Part shown: piece after piece, positions 1 to 6,106 of the stretch
Position numbering within the stretch: the first letter of the stretch is position 1
Layout: every line of letters starts with the position of its first letter
From: an uncultured Actinomycetes bacterium
GTDB taxonomy: Bacteria; Actinomycetota; Actinomycetes; Nanopelagicales; Nanopelagicaceae
Length of the DNA stretch: 7,761 nucleotides
Assembly (NCBI GenBank): GCA_903875815.1
Contig: CAIQXR010000094.1
Span: 1 to 7,761 of the forward strand
Direction: 5' to 3'
The notes under the pieces: generated by a model
Databases searched by the model: none
Seen by the model: only the letters and a program-made list of their open reading frames with translations
Told to the model about the DNA's origin: nothing
Made by a program: the position numbers and the translations under genes

Positions 1-1322
1 GTGTTTTCATAAGCAGCAACTTCAGCATCTTTGCCGGCAGCGTTCGGAAGGATGAATTCGATCGGGTTACCTTCCTGGCCCGGGAAATCAGTTGTTGCCA
101 TGGCGTTGGCTATAGCGAGAGGTGAAGAAGCCGGCATCACTCGAGCATCGGCCTGCGAGAAGACGATATTGCGAATGGGGGAGGCGATGACAGTGAGAAC
201 AGTGAGTGAGAGAACGACCACTGCGATCGGGCGCCGCATAACAAAGCGAGCTGTCTGAGCCCAGCGGCCGTCGGCTTTGGGAGTGATTGCACTCTTTCGT
301 ACCACGAACTTATCGATCCCAGTACCGATCATCGCCAATATTGCTGGGAAGGGAACGAGCGCAGCAAAGATGGCAACCGCAACAACGCTCATACCAGCGT
401 AGCCAAATGACTTAAGGAACATCAACGGGAAGAAAGTCAATGATGCGAGCGTAATGATGACGGTGATGCCAGAATAGAAAACGGTCTTTCCTGCAGTCTT
501 TACAGTGATGACAATCGCTGTTTCTACATCTTTGCCATGGTGCAGCTCTTCGCGGAAGCGATTGACCATCAAGAGCGCGTAATCAATTCCTAGGCCTAGA
601 CCCATTCCGGTAATCAAATTAAGGGCGAAGATGCTGACACCAGTAAAGAGTGAGATCACATAGATAATTCCGAGTGAACCAATAATTGACGTGACTGCAA
701 CAATCATCGGGGTAGCGCTGGAAATCAAACCACCAAAGACAAAGAGCAAGAGTAAGAAGATCAGCGGAACGGAGATTCCTTCTGCTAATCCGAGATCCTT
801 CGAAATTTTGTCGGAGAGCGCCGAGTTAAAAGCAGCTACGCCATTGACGTAGACGCGAAGATTTTGGAAAGTACCGTCATATTTGTTTTCGATTAATTTG
901 CCCAGCGGCTTGGCATCGATGGGATTGGCTTCCGTGGAGTAAATGAAGAGATAGGCGGCATGCTGATCTTTACTTGCGAGTGTTGGTGCGCCACCAGCGC
1001 TCCAATACGAGAGCGTCTTTTGAACGCCTTTCTCTGCGCCTACAGCTTTTTCAAGTGCGATTGCAGATGCGGCAACAGCGGGATCCGAGATCAAGCCCGT
1101 CGATTTCACTTCGAGAACAACTGCCGGATCTTTTACGTGGAAAGTGTTGGTGAGATATGTCGAAGCTTTTGCTGAATCACTATTGGGGTTTGAGTATCCG
1201 CCGCCGGAGAGGCGAGGAATCGCGAGTCCCGCCATTGCGCCAAAGCCAATAAGGAAAACGATAAAGAGCGCAAGCACGGCCTTGCGGCGATGGACGACTG
1301 CGTGGCCAAGTTTTTCGAACAT
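1..1322 (-). CDS. MMPL/RND-family membrane transporter, N-terminal 440 residues (runs off window)
   Basis: An open frame runs from an ATG at 1322 to the window edge without a stop, giving 440 residues of a protein whose family is usually about 700 or more. Residues 15-36 form a first membrane helix, followed by an extracytoplasmic domain (about 37-180). A cluster of hydrophobic helices spans about 180-335, and residues 365-383 start the second half. Residues 237-260 carry the MMPL signature: GMGLGLGIDYALLMVNRFRE, with the Asp-Tyr pair of the proton relay, then a second loop beginning near 384. MMPL proteins export lipids, lipid conjugates or drugs using the proton motive force; the substrate here cannot be told. 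The start fits the family N-terminus (a short basic segment before helix 1) and has GGGAGAG just upstream. It diverges from the small acidic gene at 1406. Family assignment is firm; specificity is unknown. Confidence 0.93.
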   Translation of the reverse strand, partial: MFEKLGHAVVHRRKAVLALFIVFLIGFGAMAGLAIPRLSGGGYSNPNSDSAKASTYLTNTFHVKDPAVVLEVKSTGLISDPAVAASAIALEKAVGAEKGVQKTLSYWSAGGAPTLASKDQHAAYLFIYSTEANPIDAKPLGKLIENKYDGTFQNLRVYVNGVAAFNSALSDKISKDLGLAEGISVPLIFLLLLFVFGGLISSATPMIVAVTSIIGSLGIIYVISLFTGVSIFALNLITGMGLGLGIDYALLMVNRFREELHHGKDVETAIVITVKTAGKTVFYSGITVIITLASLTFFPLMFLKSFGYAGMSVVAVAIFAALVPFPAILAMIGTGIDKFVVRKSAITPKADGRWAQTARFVMRRPIAVVVLSLTVLTVIASPIRNIVFSQADARVMPASSPLAIANAMATTDFPGQEGNPIEFILPNAAGKDAEVAAYEN

Positions 1323-1325
1323 GAT

Positions 1326-1332
1326 CTCTCCC
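1326..1332 (-). promoter_or_regulatory. Ribosome binding site of the MMPL gene
   Basis: On the minus strand GGGAGAG lies three bases (five from its GGGAG core) before the ATG at 1322. It is a good Shine-Dalgarno match and supports that start. It contrasts with most other genes here, which lack one. Confidence 0.6.
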
Positions 1333-1350
1333 AAATTGTGGTGTGCGTGA

Positions 1351-1356
1351 AGTTTA
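1351..1356 (-). promoter_or_regulatory. Possible -10 element for the MMPL gene
   Basis: On the minus strand TAAACT fits TAnnnT and would start a transcript with a leader of roughly 20 bases carrying the ribosome binding site. No convincing -35 box is seen 16-18 bases upstream. Weak call. Confidence 0.3.
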
Positions 1357-1393
1357 CGGGGCAGGGGGAGAATGCGCTTAAGGAGTTGAGTGC

Positions 1394-1399
1394 TAGCCT
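1394..1399 (+). promoter_or_regulatory. -10 element, leaderless start of the 60-aa acidic gene
   Basis: TAGCCT (TAnnnT) is followed by six bases and then the GTG at 1406, the geometry expected when transcription starts on the first base of the start codon. The TAG inside it is also the in-frame stop that rules out any earlier start. The upstream AAGGAG (1380-1385) is 20 bases from GTG, too far to serve as a ribosome binding site. Confidence 0.5.
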
Positions 1400-1405
1400 T
1401 TAAGC

Positions 1406-1588
1406 GTGTCTACCGAGTCGTCAGATAAGAGCGCTGCCGATGTTGCATCCTCAAACGCTGAATCTAATAAGCCCGAGCTAAAGAAGATTCTTCCAACACT
1501 TACCAATGATGAAGTCGATCCGCGGGAAGATGATGATTGGCGCCGCGACGCCGAGATGTTGCGCGATCGCCCACCCCACCACGGGTAG
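1406..1588 (+). CDS. Small acidic conserved actinobacterial protein (60 aa), function unknown
   Basis: This 60-residue protein starts at GTG and is very hydrophilic, with no cysteine, membrane segment or signal peptide. The first half is Ser/Ala-rich and probably disordered. The second half carries an acidic run (EVDPREDDDWRRDAE, residues 36-50) followed by MLRDRPPHHG at the C-terminus. A short acidic block ending in RPPHH is a pattern I associate with small uncharacterised actinobacterial proteins, which argues that this is a real gene; no function can be assigned. An in-frame stop at 1394 leaves GTG 1406 as the only plausible start, and the -10 spacing supports a leaderless mRNA. It converges on the fmdB-like gene with a 10-base gap. 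Confidence 0.75.
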   Translation: MSTESSDKSAADVASSNAESNKPELKKILPTLTNDEVDPREDDDWRRDAEMLRDRPPHHG

Positions 1589-1598
1589 GCCTTACGAA

Positions 1599-1850
1599 TT
1601 AATCAGATGAGGCTGGCGTAGCTGGCTTCGGTGCTGAATCAGAAGATGTGCTTGCCGCTGGCGCTGCGGGGGTAGATCGCGAATCGTTCTTATAAAAGCC
1701 AGAGCCCTTAAAGACGACTCCCACATTAGAGAAGACTTTACGGATGGCGCCCTTGCATTGTGGACATTCTGTGAGGGCGCTCTCAGAAAAGGACTGAAAC
1801 TGCTCGAATTGGTGGCCGCAGCTATCGCAGGCATACTCATAAGTCGGCAT
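1599..1850 (-). CDS. FmdB-family zinc-ribbon protein (Ruc-like)
   Basis: This 83-residue protein opens with MPTYEYACDSCGHQFEQFQS, the hallmark of FmdB-type regulatory zinc ribbons. Two CxxC knuckles (C8/C11 and C29/C32) would bind one zinc ion. Residues 36-53 finish the ribbon, and residues 57-83 are a low-complexity Ser/Ala/Pro tail, probably disordered. The M. tuberculosis family member Rv0991c (Ruc) has this same layout, a four-cysteine ribbon plus a disordered tail, and is reported to act as a redox-regulated chaperone. A similar role here is an inference from family and architecture. Rv0991c also sits beside the 5-formyltetrahydrofolate cyclo-ligase gene, which fits this region although other genes intervene here. 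The ATG at 1850 gives the exact family N-terminus. The gene is divergent from the CopC-like gene, 18 bases away. Confidence 0.9.
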   Translation of the reverse strand: MPTYEYACDSCGHQFEQFQSFSESALTECPQCKGAIRKVFSNVGVVFKGSGFYKNDSRSTPAAPAASTSSDSAPKPATPASSD

Positions 1851-1856
1851 GGGGGC

Positions 1857-1863
1857 TATCCTA
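1857..1863. promoter_or_regulatory. Shared bidirectional -10 element between fmdB-like and copC-like genes
   Basis: The 18 bases between the two divergent starts contain TATCCTA. Read on the plus strand, TATCCT (1857-1862) plus six bases leads into ATG 1869. Read on the minus strand, TAGGAT (1863-1858) plus seven bases leads into ATG 1850. Both fit TAnnnT, so one near-symmetric element can serve both genes with leaderless or nearly leaderless mRNAs. The minus-strand AGGA could alternatively be a weak ribosome binding site for fmdB. Confidence 0.55.
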
Positions 1864-1868
1864 AAGAA

Positions 1869-2429
1869 ATGAAGTCGAACTCTCTACTTAAGTCGGTAGC
1901 AGCCCTCGCGACCAGCGCCTTCTTGGTACTCCTCCCCAGCGCTGCCTTCGCAAACTCCATCGCTTCACAAACTCCAGCTGCTGGTGCCAATATTTCAGTC
2001 GCGCCCAGCGCAATCACTATTACGACAGCAGAATCACTGGCCATGGATGGAAACTCCATCACTGTCCTTAGCCCTAATGGTGATCAAGTAGATGATGGTT
2101 CACTCACTATTAATGCCAATCAAGCGATCATTGGCTTGAAGCCGCTCGTCACAACAGGCGTCTACACCGTTACTTACAATTTATTGGTCGATAACGAAGC
2201 CCCCCTCGCAGGCTCGTACACCTTCTTCTTCACCGCTCCTGGTGGTGTTAGCACTCCAACTGCAGCGCCAACTCCCACAACTACTCAGTCCACTGTGACA
2301 TCGGGAAGTTCTACCGGAACAACTATTTTTGTGATCGTGCTTTTGGTCATGGCATTTGGCGTATTTCTCTTTTTGATCTACTACGCCAAGCAGACTTTCG
2401 GCGCACCTAAAAAGCGCTCCCGAAAGTAG
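1869..2429 (+). CDS. CopC/YcnJ-type periplasmic domain protein, membrane-anchored, lacking copper-ligand histidines
   Basis: This 186-residue protein has a Sec signal peptide (Lys-containing n-region, hydrophobic core about 9-22, likely cleavage after AFA at 28). A CopC-like beta-sandwich follows (29-122), recognised from SQTPAAGANISVAPSAITI near its start and PLAGSYTFFF at its end. Then come a Thr/Pro/Ser linker (124-151), one membrane helix (152-172) and a basic tail (KKRSRK). CopC proteins bind extracytoplasmic copper and pass it to CopD, whose gene follows 9 bases later in the same frame. Here the N-terminal His is absent (mature start NSIAS) and the His of the usual DxHP motif is Ala111; the protein contains no His or Cys at all. 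Classical copper binding is therefore doubtful. ATG 1869 is chosen because it gives the signal peptide and a precisely spaced -10; in-frame sequence upstream belongs to the fmdB gene. Confidence 0.85.
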   Translation: MKSNSLLKSVAALATSAFLVLLPSAAFANSIASQTPAAGANISVAPSAITITTAESLAMDGNSITVLSPNGDQVDDGSLTINANQAIIGLKPLVTTGVYTVTYNLLVDNEAPLAGSYTFFFTAPGGVSTPTAAPTPTTTQSTVTSGSSTGTTIFVIVLLVMAFGVFLFLIYYAKQTFGAPKKRSRK

Positions 2430-2438
2430 TCGACGAGA

Positions 2439-4274
2439 TTGGTCGGTTTCTTCGAGGCACTTACTAAAGGGCTTCAACTCTGCGCAGCAATCGGATTGGT
2501 TGCAGTTCTCTTTGCAACTACTTTTCTCCTTCGCGAAGTTCGTGGCGAACTGCAATCCGAAGCTAGGCGACTCCACCGGCTCGGCTTCTACTTTGCCGGG
2601 GCTTGGTTTCTCTTTACTGTTTTAAATAGCGTGATCGAACTTGCCGTAGTTCTCGGGACTCCAATTAGTGGTGCTTTAGATTTCAATTCCTTCCGCTCGT
2701 TTATCACCCAAACTGCTCTCGGCAAAAGCTATATCTATACGGCAGCTGCAGGACTCATCGCGCTGCTTGCAATTCAGCGAGTAAAGAAAATTGGTGGTGG
2801 GTTAGCGCTGCTCGCTATTACCTTCGTAGGAATTATTACGCCGGTTTTCCAAAGCCACGCCAGTAATTTCGGAAATCACGGACTAGCCATTGGCTCACTA
2901 CTTTTTCACGTTATTGCCATCTCGCTCTGGGTGGGGGGAGTCGTTGCACTTCTCCTGATTTCGCACAACGAACGAGATCTAGCCATACCGCGCTTTAGTG
3001 CCTTGGCACTGTGGCTTGCTGTCATTGTGGTTATCAGCGGAGGCGCTAATGCATGGACGAGACTTCATAGTTTCGCTGCTTGGCAAAGTTTCTACGGATT
3101 CTTGGTAGCGCTCAAAATTGCCCTTACAGCCCTTCTTATATTTATTGGGTATCGACATCGCACATATATTTCAGCGAAACTCACCGGCACTCGTGCGGTT
3201 TTCCAACTCTTAGGTAACGAAATCATGGTGATGGTTATTGCGCTAGGTCTCGGTACGTGGCTCTCGGTCTCCCAACCACCTGCTGCCGGGTCAGATCTTT
3301 CCACCGACCCGGTTTTGGGACTAACTGGAATTGCTATGCAAGCTCGCCCTTCGATTGGTCGATTGCTCTGGAGCTATATTCCGGATGGAACTTTTCTCGG
3401 CCTCTTAATTCTTGTGACGGCGCTCTACATTCGCGGAGTTGTGCAACTCGCTCGCCGAGGAGATAAGTGGCCAGTCGGCCGCACCATCGCTTTTGCGTGC
3501 GGTGTTGCTGCAGCTGACTTTGCAACAAGTGGTGGCATTGGTGTTTATGCGCACTTGGCCTTCTCTTTCCACATGATCGGCCACATGATCTTAGGAATGA
3601 TTGCACCAATCGGTTTTGTTCTTAGTGCACCGATCACTTTGGCGCTTCGAGCGCTGCCCAGTGGACGTACATCGGAGGAGCGCGGCCTGCGCCAACTCTT
3701 AGTCACCATTTTGCATTCGCGCTATTCCACCATCGTTACCAATCCCATCGCGGCGCTAGCAATCTTCGATGGTTCACTCTTTGCCCTATACATGACGCCA
3801 CTCTTTGGCCATCTGATGCAGAGCCATACCGGCCATCTCTTTATGGATCTTCACTTCTTGCTAGCGGGAACGCTCTTCTTCTATGTCATTGTTGGCGTTG
3901 ATCCCAATCCCAAGAAGATTCCACACTTGGTGCGCATCATTGTTCTCTTCGCTGCAATGAGTATTCATGCCTTCTTCTCTGTCGCGCTCATGTCTTCGAC
4001 CACGTTGCTTGACGGCGGATTCTTTGCAGCGCTCCACCGTCCCTGGTTTACCGACTTGCTTGCTGACCAACGCCTAGGTGGGGCAATTGGTTGGGCAATG
4101 GGTGAAGTTCCGATTTTGCTCGCTTTGATTGCCACTTTCATTCAATGGGTTCGCGATGATGCCCGTGAAGCCAAGCGTCTGGATCGAGCAGCCGATCGCG
4201 CCGATGCCATGGGAATTGAAGACGAACTCACCGCTTACAACCGGTATTTGGCTGGGCTTCAAAAAGAAGACTGA
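2439..4274 (+). CDS. copD: CopD copper-resistance domain fused to a CtaG-type cytochrome c oxidase assembly domain
   Basis: This 611-residue polytopic membrane protein has two halves. Residues 1-280 are a CopD-type domain of about eight helices, with SH140, H147 and H157 in the FHVIAISLWVGGVV helix typical of CopD. Residues 305-575 are a caa3/CtaG-type domain with two histidine-rich helices: AHLAFSFHMIGHMILGMIAP (H372, H378, H382) and HTGHLFMDLH (H463, H466, H472). The tail (575-611) is charged and cytoplasmic. CopD imports copper, and CtaG-family proteins help insert copper into heme-copper oxidases, so the fusion plausibly feeds copper to oxidase assembly. TTG 2439 is chosen because the preceding in-frame stop is at 2427 and the next Met is residue 263. 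No strong ribosome binding site is seen, so re-initiation after the copC stop is likely. Confidence 0.9.
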   Translation: MVGFFEALTKGLQLCAAIGLVAVLFATTFLLREVRGELQSEARRLHRLGFYFAGAWFLFTVLNSVIELAVVLGTPISGALDFNSFRSFITQTALGKSYIYTAAAGLIALLAIQRVKKIGGGLALLAITFVGIITPVFQSHASNFGNHGLAIGSLLFHVIAISLWVGGVVALLLISHNERDLAIPRFSALALWLAVIVVISGGANAWTRLHSFAAWQSFYGFLVALKIALTALLIFIGYRHRTYISAKLTGTRAVFQLLGNEIMVMVIALGLGTWLSVSQPPAAGSDLSTDPVLGLTGIAMQARPSIGRLLWSYIPDGTFLGLLILVTALYIRGVVQLARRGDKWPVGRTIAFACGVAAADFATSGGIGVYAHLAFSFHMIGHMILGMIAPIGFVLSAPITLALRALPSGRTSEERGLRQLLVTILHSRYSTIVTNPIAALAIFDGSLFALYMTPLFGHLMQSHTGHLFMDLHFLLAGTLFFYVIVGVDPNPKKIPHLVRIIVLFAAMSIHAFFSVALMSSTTLLDGGFFAALHRPWFTDLLADQRLGGAIGWAMGEVPILLALIATFIQWVRDDAREAKRLDRAADRADAMGIEDELTAYNRYLAGLQKED

Positions 4275-4329
4275 AAGATCACGTCCGCTAGCCCTAGACG
4301 GATTAGTGAAAAGGCGAGTTAATACTCAT

Positions 4330-5472
4330 ATGGAACCGCTCTTTGGTGATGAATATCAGGCCCTACGCGAGAGCGTCCGTGCACTTGCCGATAAAAAGAT
4401 TGCGCCGTTTGCGCACGATGTCGATGAGAATGCGCGCTTCCCACAAGAAGCATATGAAGCACTTCAAAGCGCCGATCTCGCTGCAGCACACGTTCCTGAA
4501 GAATTTGGTGGTCAAGGCGCTGACGCACTCGCCGCCGTAATAATTATTGAAGAAGTTGCTCGCGTCTGTTCATCATCATCGTTGATTCCAGCAGTAAATA
4601 AGTTGGGTTCCGTGCCACTGATTATTGGCGGAAGTACAGAACAGAAGAAGAAATATTTAACCCAACTTGCAGCAGGTAAGGGCTTCTCTTATTGCTTATC
4701 CGAATCAGAGGCTGGGTCAGACGCTGCCAGCATGAAAACTCGGGCAGTTCGCGACGGTGATGATTGGGTCATTTCAGGAAGTAAGAAGTGGATCTCCAAC
4801 GCCGGCTTCTCAGATTTCTACACCGTCCTTGCATCCACCTACCCGGCCGCTAAATCCAAGGGCATTACCGCCTTTATTGTGGAAAAGAGCGATCCGGGAG
4901 TCTCCTTTGGTGCTCATGAAAAGAAGATGGGTTTTAAAGGTTCACCGACTCGCGAAGTGTATTTCGATAACGTGCGCATTCCGGATGACCGCCGGATTGG
5001 TGAGATCGGTTCTGGTTTCGGATTAGCGATGAAGACGCTGGATCACACTCGCATTACGATCGCAGCGCAAGCACTGGGAATTGCCCAAGGCGCATTCGAA
5101 GCTGCTACAAAATATGCCCACGAACGTGAGCAATTTGGCCATCCGATCTTTGATTTCCAAGGTGTGCAATTCATTTTGGCAGATATGGCGATGCAGATTG
5201 CAGCTGCTCGATCACTTACCTATCAAGCAGCAGTGAAATCGGAACGTGGCGAAAGTGACCTCACATTCTTCTCGGCTGCCTCAAAATGTTTTGCTACCGA
5301 CGTCGCGATGAAAGTGACTACGGATGCCGTTCAAGTATTAGGTGGCTACGGCTATGTCAGCGACTATCCCGTCGAACGAATGATGCGCGATGCCAAACTG
5401 ACTCAGATTTATGAAGGCACCAATCAAGTGCAACGCGTTGTTATGGCTCGCCATCTTGACGATGCGATGTAA
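4330..5472 (+). CDS. Acyl-CoA dehydrogenase (short/medium-chain type)
   Basis: This 380-residue protein has the normal full length for the family. It oxidises acyl-CoA to trans-2-enoyl-CoA using FAD, in fatty-acid or branched amino-acid breakdown, in the cytoplasm. Visible landmarks are the N-terminal helical domain (about 1-115), the flavin/substrate signature CLSESEAGSDAASMKT (122-137), WISNAG (154-159) in the beta domain, and the C-terminal helical domain. The latter contains REQFGHPIFDFQ (266-277), QVLGGYGYVSDYPVERMMRD (335-354) and IYEGTNQ (360-366), whose Glu362 is the expected catalytic base. The subtype resembles butyryl- or isobutyryl-CoA dehydrogenases, but the chain length cannot be set by eye. 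ATG 4330 gives the usual MEPLF..EYQALRESVRALA start; GTG 4306 is a less likely alternative. It sits 55 bases after copD and converges on fthC with a 14-base gap. Confidence 0.93.
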   Translation: MEPLFGDEYQALRESVRALADKKIAPFAHDVDENARFPQEAYEALQSADLAAAHVPEEFGGQGADALAAVIIIEEVARVCSSSSLIPAVNKLGSVPLIIGGSTEQKKKYLTQLAAGKGFSYCLSESEAGSDAASMKTRAVRDGDDWVISGSKKWISNAGFSDFYTVLASTYPAAKSKGITAFIVEKSDPGVSFGAHEKKMGFKGSPTREVYFDNVRIPDDRRIGEIGSGFGLAMKTLDHTRITIAAQALGIAQGAFEAATKYAHEREQFGHPIFDFQGVQFILADMAMQIAAARSLTYQAAVKSERGESDLTFFSAASKCFATDVAMKVTTDAVQVLGGYGYVSDYPVERMMRDAKLTQIYEGTNQVQRVVMARHLDDAM

Positions 5473-5486
5473 TTGTTGGTGCAGTT

Positions 5487-6071
5487 TTATTTAAATCGAA
5501 CGATCAGGGTCGGAGTTGCAGCAGCACTCAGTCGTTGATCGTGCGGCTCAACTGGCAACTCTTCATTCGTTAATTCACCGGGATAAATGAGACCGACTTT
5601 CCACGCGCTACTTCGAGCAAGCGCGCGATCATAAGATCCACCACCTTGTCCCAACCGATAGCCCGCCTGATTGATATGAAGTGCTGGGACGATAAAGGCG
5701 CCGATAGTTTCGGATCCAACGGCCGAGCCGATGGTCTCCCAAAGATTTTTGCCCACTTGTCGTAGTGCTTGGGCATCACCGTTCCACGCTACCCATTCCA
5801 AATCTTTATCCGGCATTAGTCGCGGCAAGAGGAGAGTTTTGCCAGCAGCGAGAATTGCTTGATTAATATCGATGGTGGTGGGCTCATCACCGTAGGAGAG
5901 ATACGACGCGATGACCTGCACACTGGTCAGCTCTGCAGATTGCACAACATGGAGCCAAGAGAAATCGGCAGCATTTCCAGGATTAAGAAGTGCGCGCTCG
6001 GCCCGATAACGGCGACGCAGATCACTCTTGCGAGCAGCTAATTGCTCTGAACTTTGCGCAGATGCTTCCAC
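5487..6071 (-). CDS. fthC: 5-formyltetrahydrofolate cyclo-ligase (MTHFS)
   Basis: This 194-residue cytoplasmic enzyme has the usual family length. It converts 5-formyltetrahydrofolate to 5,10-methenyltetrahydrofolate with ATP, recovering a side product of one-carbon metabolism. Landmarks are the basic N-terminal helix RKSDLRRRYRAER (14-26), SYGDEPTT (59-66) with Glu63 at the substrate pocket, LLPRL (81-85), and the nucleotide-binding signature GYRLGQGGGSYDR (137-149). Most homologues have GGGYYDR where this one has GGGSYDR, a small departure. The GTG at 6071 is chosen because a -10 TAGAGT sits exactly six bases upstream with a partial -35 (ATGACT) 17 bases further back, implying a leaderless transcript; no ribosome binding site is seen. 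It is head to head with glp. In M. tuberculosis the equivalent gene also diverges from the galU-moeA1-rimJ set; galU is not present here. Confidence 0.93.
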   Translation of the reverse strand: MEASAQSSEQLAARKSDLRRRYRAERALLNPGNAADFSWLHVVQSAELTSVQVIASYLSYGDEPTTIDINQAILAAGKTLLLPRLMPDKDLEWVAWNGDAQALRQVGKNLWETIGSAVGSETIGAFIVPALHINQAGYRLGQGGGSYDRALARSSAWKVGLIYPGELTNEELPVEPHDQRLSAAATPTLIVRFK

Positions 6072-6077
6072 GGAATA

Positions 6078-6083
6078 ACTCTA
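6078..6083 (-). promoter_or_regulatory. -10 element of fthC (leaderless)
   Basis: On the minus strand TAGAGT is followed by six bases (TATTCC) and the GTG start at 6071. Paired with the ATGACT box at 6101-6106, it gives the best-formed promoter in the window. Confidence 0.55.
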
Positions 6084-6092
6084 GGGAAGAAG

Positions 6093-6098
6093 TAAGGT
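6093..6098 (+). promoter_or_regulatory. -10 element of glp (leaderless)
   Basis: TAAGGT is followed by six bases and ATG 6105, the same spacing as at 1406, 1869 and 6071. The AAGG within it lies seven bases from the ATG and could instead be a ribosome binding site on a longer transcript, so the two readings compete. No clear -35 is seen. Confidence 0.45.
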
Positions 6099-6100
6099 TT

Positions 6101-6106
6101 AGTCAT
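6101..6106 (-). promoter_or_regulatory. Possible -35 element of fthC, overlapping the glp start codon
   Basis: On the minus strand ATGACT matches TTGACA at four central positions and lies 17 bases upstream of the fthC -10. It overlaps the first two bases of the glp ATG, so the fthC and glp promoters would compete for polymerase. Confidence 0.35.

Noticed and set aside
960..1350. Overlapping plus-strand open frames inside the MMPL gene
   Set aside because: They are antisense to the clear MMPL reading frame and show no protein-like features.
1758..1868. Upstream in-frame extension of the CopC-like protein
   Set aside because: It lies antisense to the conserved zinc ribbon of the fmdB-like gene and would bury the signal peptide; ATG 1869 has both the signal peptide and the promoter spacing.
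2181..2576. 131-residue open frame on the minus strand across the copC-copD junction
   Set aside because: It is antisense to two well-supported membrane proteins, with low-complexity Cys/Ser-rich composition and no recognisable domain.
4275..4310. CTAGCCCTAG-type inverted repeat after copD as a terminator
   Set aside because: The stem is only four base pairs with a two-base loop and no following T-run.
4129..4329. Upstream in-frame extension of the acyl-CoA dehydrogenase
   Set aside because: It overlaps the copD C-terminus, and the translated extension does not resemble the family, whose N-terminus begins at MEPLF (4330).
5473..5486. Bidirectional terminator between the convergent dehydrogenase and fthC genes
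   Set aside because: The 14-base gap holds a short T-run but no hairpin that could be seen.
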